From Roseateles sp. DAIF2 (lineage in GTDB: Bacteria > Pseudomonadota > Gammaproteobacteria > Burkholderiales > Burkholderiaceae_C), in contig NZ_CP049919.1 of assembly GCF_015624425.1 (NCBI RefSeq), positions 1,922,001 to 1,986,000 of the forward strand: a stretch of DNA of 64,000 bases, in the 5' to 3' direction. The position numbers were made by a program, and so were the translations under genes. The notes below the pieces were generated by a model. It was given only the letters and a program-made list of their open reading frames with translations. It was not told the DNA's origin and ran no database searches. This document shows, one piece after another, positions 63,175 through 64,000 of this stretch (position 1 is the stretch's first letter; each line of letters starts with the position of its first letter).

Positions 63175-63996
63175 TCAGCGTTTAGGCGCCTCGAACAGCG
63201 CCAGGCCCGGCAACTGGTGGTGGTCCAGCAAGTTGAGCGTCATCGCGCAGGCCACGGCCTGGGCGCGGTTGCTGGCCCGGAGCTTGCGCAGGATCTTCTG
63301 CACATGGTTCTTCACCGTCAGCGCGCTGATGCCCAGACCCTCGCCGATCTGCTGGTTGCTCTTGCCTTCGCGCAGCCAGGCCAGGATCTGGCGTTCGCGT
63401 TCGGTGATGCCGGTGGGATGCGCGCCCCGCTGCGGCTGCATCGACGGCATGGGGCTGAGCTCATGCTCGAAGTTCTGCACGCGCTGCCAGGTCGCATGGA
63501 TATGCGGCAGCAACAGCTCCAGATGGCGGCATTGCGCCGGCGTGGCTTGAGCGCCGACGCGCGCGAACACGTAGAAGCCCTCGATCTCGCTGGGGCGCTG
63601 GGGCCGCGACAAGCCGTGCACCAGCATGTCGCCGACACCGGCGTCGATGAGCACCTGGGTGTCCGGCGAGACGCCGTCGTCGGGCGCCATGATGCCGGTG
63701 CTGACCGGCCGGCAGCGCGCCTGCAGCCAGACCAGCTGCAGCCGCTGCATCAGGGGGCTGGTGTTGCGGCTCAGCGCCGACAGCAAGGCATCGGGCAGCG
63801 GTACGGTGTTGAAGACATCGAACACCAGCTCGCGCGCCGCGCGCTTGTAGGCGCCGCAGATGGCCAGCTGATGCGGCAGCAGCGGCTGCAGATGGCTCTG
63901 CATCCAGACGAAGAACTGGTAGCGCCGCCGCACCTCCAGCGCCGAGTCCGCCGCCCGCATCAGGGCCTCGGCCTCCAGACTTCCTTTTGTCGTCAA
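63175..63996 (-). CDS. LuxR-type regulator, EpsA-like (PEP-CTERM/exosortase-associated)
   Basis: A regulator of at least 273 residues. A variable N-terminal part (~1-195; RRRYQFFVWMQSHLQPLLPHQ and FYVFARVGAQATPAQCRHLELLLPHIHATW) is followed by a C-terminal LuxR helix-turn-helix, ITERERQILAWLREGKSNQQ then ALTVKNHVQKILRKLRASNR. This layout is that of the EpsA regulators found with exosortase/PEP-CTERM polysaccharide loci in betaproteobacteria. No autoinducer-domain residues are evident. The frame begins with TTG 63996 and is still open at the window edge, so the start may be there, at ATG 63960 or further upstream. It is placed to control the PEP-CTERM genes downstream. Confidence 0.85.
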   Translation of the reverse strand: MTTKGSLEAEALMRAADSALEVRRRYQFFVWMQSHLQPLLPHQLAICGAYKRAARELVFDVFNTVPLPDALLSALSRNTSPLMQRLQLVWLQARCRPVSTGIMAPDDGVSPDTQVLIDAGVGDMLVHGLSRPQRPSEIEGFYVFARVGAQATPAQCRHLELLLPHIHATWQRVQNFEHELSPMPSMQPQRGAHPTGITERERQILAWLREGKSNQQIGEGLGISALTVKNHVQKILRKLRASNRAQAVACAMTLNLLDHHQLPGLALFEAPKR

Positions 63997-64000
63997 GATG

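Overview
The window is very GC-rich DNA, densely packed with genes, from a Gram-negative bacterium. The best fit is a betaproteobacterium of the Burkholderiales (Roseateles/Rubrivivax/Leptothrix type). The grounds are the gene families: a LeuA2-type isopropylmalate synthase with a leader peptide, cytochrome bd of the CioAB type, PEP-CTERM proteins with an EpsA-like LuxR regulator, and many c-di-GMP enzymes. This placement rests on family recognition, not on a search. I saw no rRNA, tRNA, CRISPR array, phage or transposase gene.

Layout. 1-2.8 kb: the end of a peptide-type ABC binding protein, a CYTH phosphohydrolase and a protein-isoaspartate methyltransferase. 3.1-10.7 kb: a catabolic regulon consisting of a HAD phosphatase, a PtxS-like LacI repressor and a seven-gene operon (two permeases, binding protein, ATPase, TIM-barrel isomerase, PfkB kinase, 2-hydroxyacid dehydrogenase). 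Two matching 14-16 bp palindromes flank the repressor, and one equals the operator I recall for PtxS of Pseudomonas. The operon is therefore best read as 2-ketogluconate uptake and phosphorylative catabolism, with an ABC importer where Pseudomonas has an MFS carrier. The block is bounded by two inverted copies of a ~245 bp repeat (2834-3077 and 10752-10996). 11-13 kb: leuA behind an unannotated Leu-rich leader peptide. 13-17.2 kb: a GNAT acetyltransferase, an AhpD-like protein, and a GbsR-like regulator next to cydAB with a perfect 11-bp-arm palindrome in front. 17.2-24 kb: a small secreted protein, a GNAT, a tiny exported protein, a SET-domain protein, a YecA-family protein, alaS and gabD.

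24-38 kb is a signalling region: a degenerate GGDEF protein, a 1755-residue CHASE/PAS hybrid kinase translationally coupled to a REC-GGDEF cyclase, a GAF-PAS-GGDEF cyclase, an SGNH esterase, a LysR regulator, a second small secreted protein with the same upstream module as the one at 17.3 kb, and a chemotaxis receptor. A secreted protein gene at 38.1-38.8 kb is broken by a one-base shift.

38.8-62.6 kb is a single-strand surface and secretion locus read leftward: two tandem copies of a [PEP-CTERM protein + PstS-like secreted binding protein] pair, a TpsB transporter, a 3641-residue filamentous-haemagglutinin-like TpsA exoprotein, an ExbB with an added periplasmic DUF2341/LamG-like domain, two ExbDs, a TonB-like protein, a Porin_5-type porin and a coiled-coil protein. 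An EpsA-like LuxR regulator (63.2-64.0 kb) sits upstream in the same direction. This is the most unusual part of the window: it joins two-partner secretion, a dedicated energy-transducing complex, and PEP-CTERM/PstS-like surface proteins in one block.
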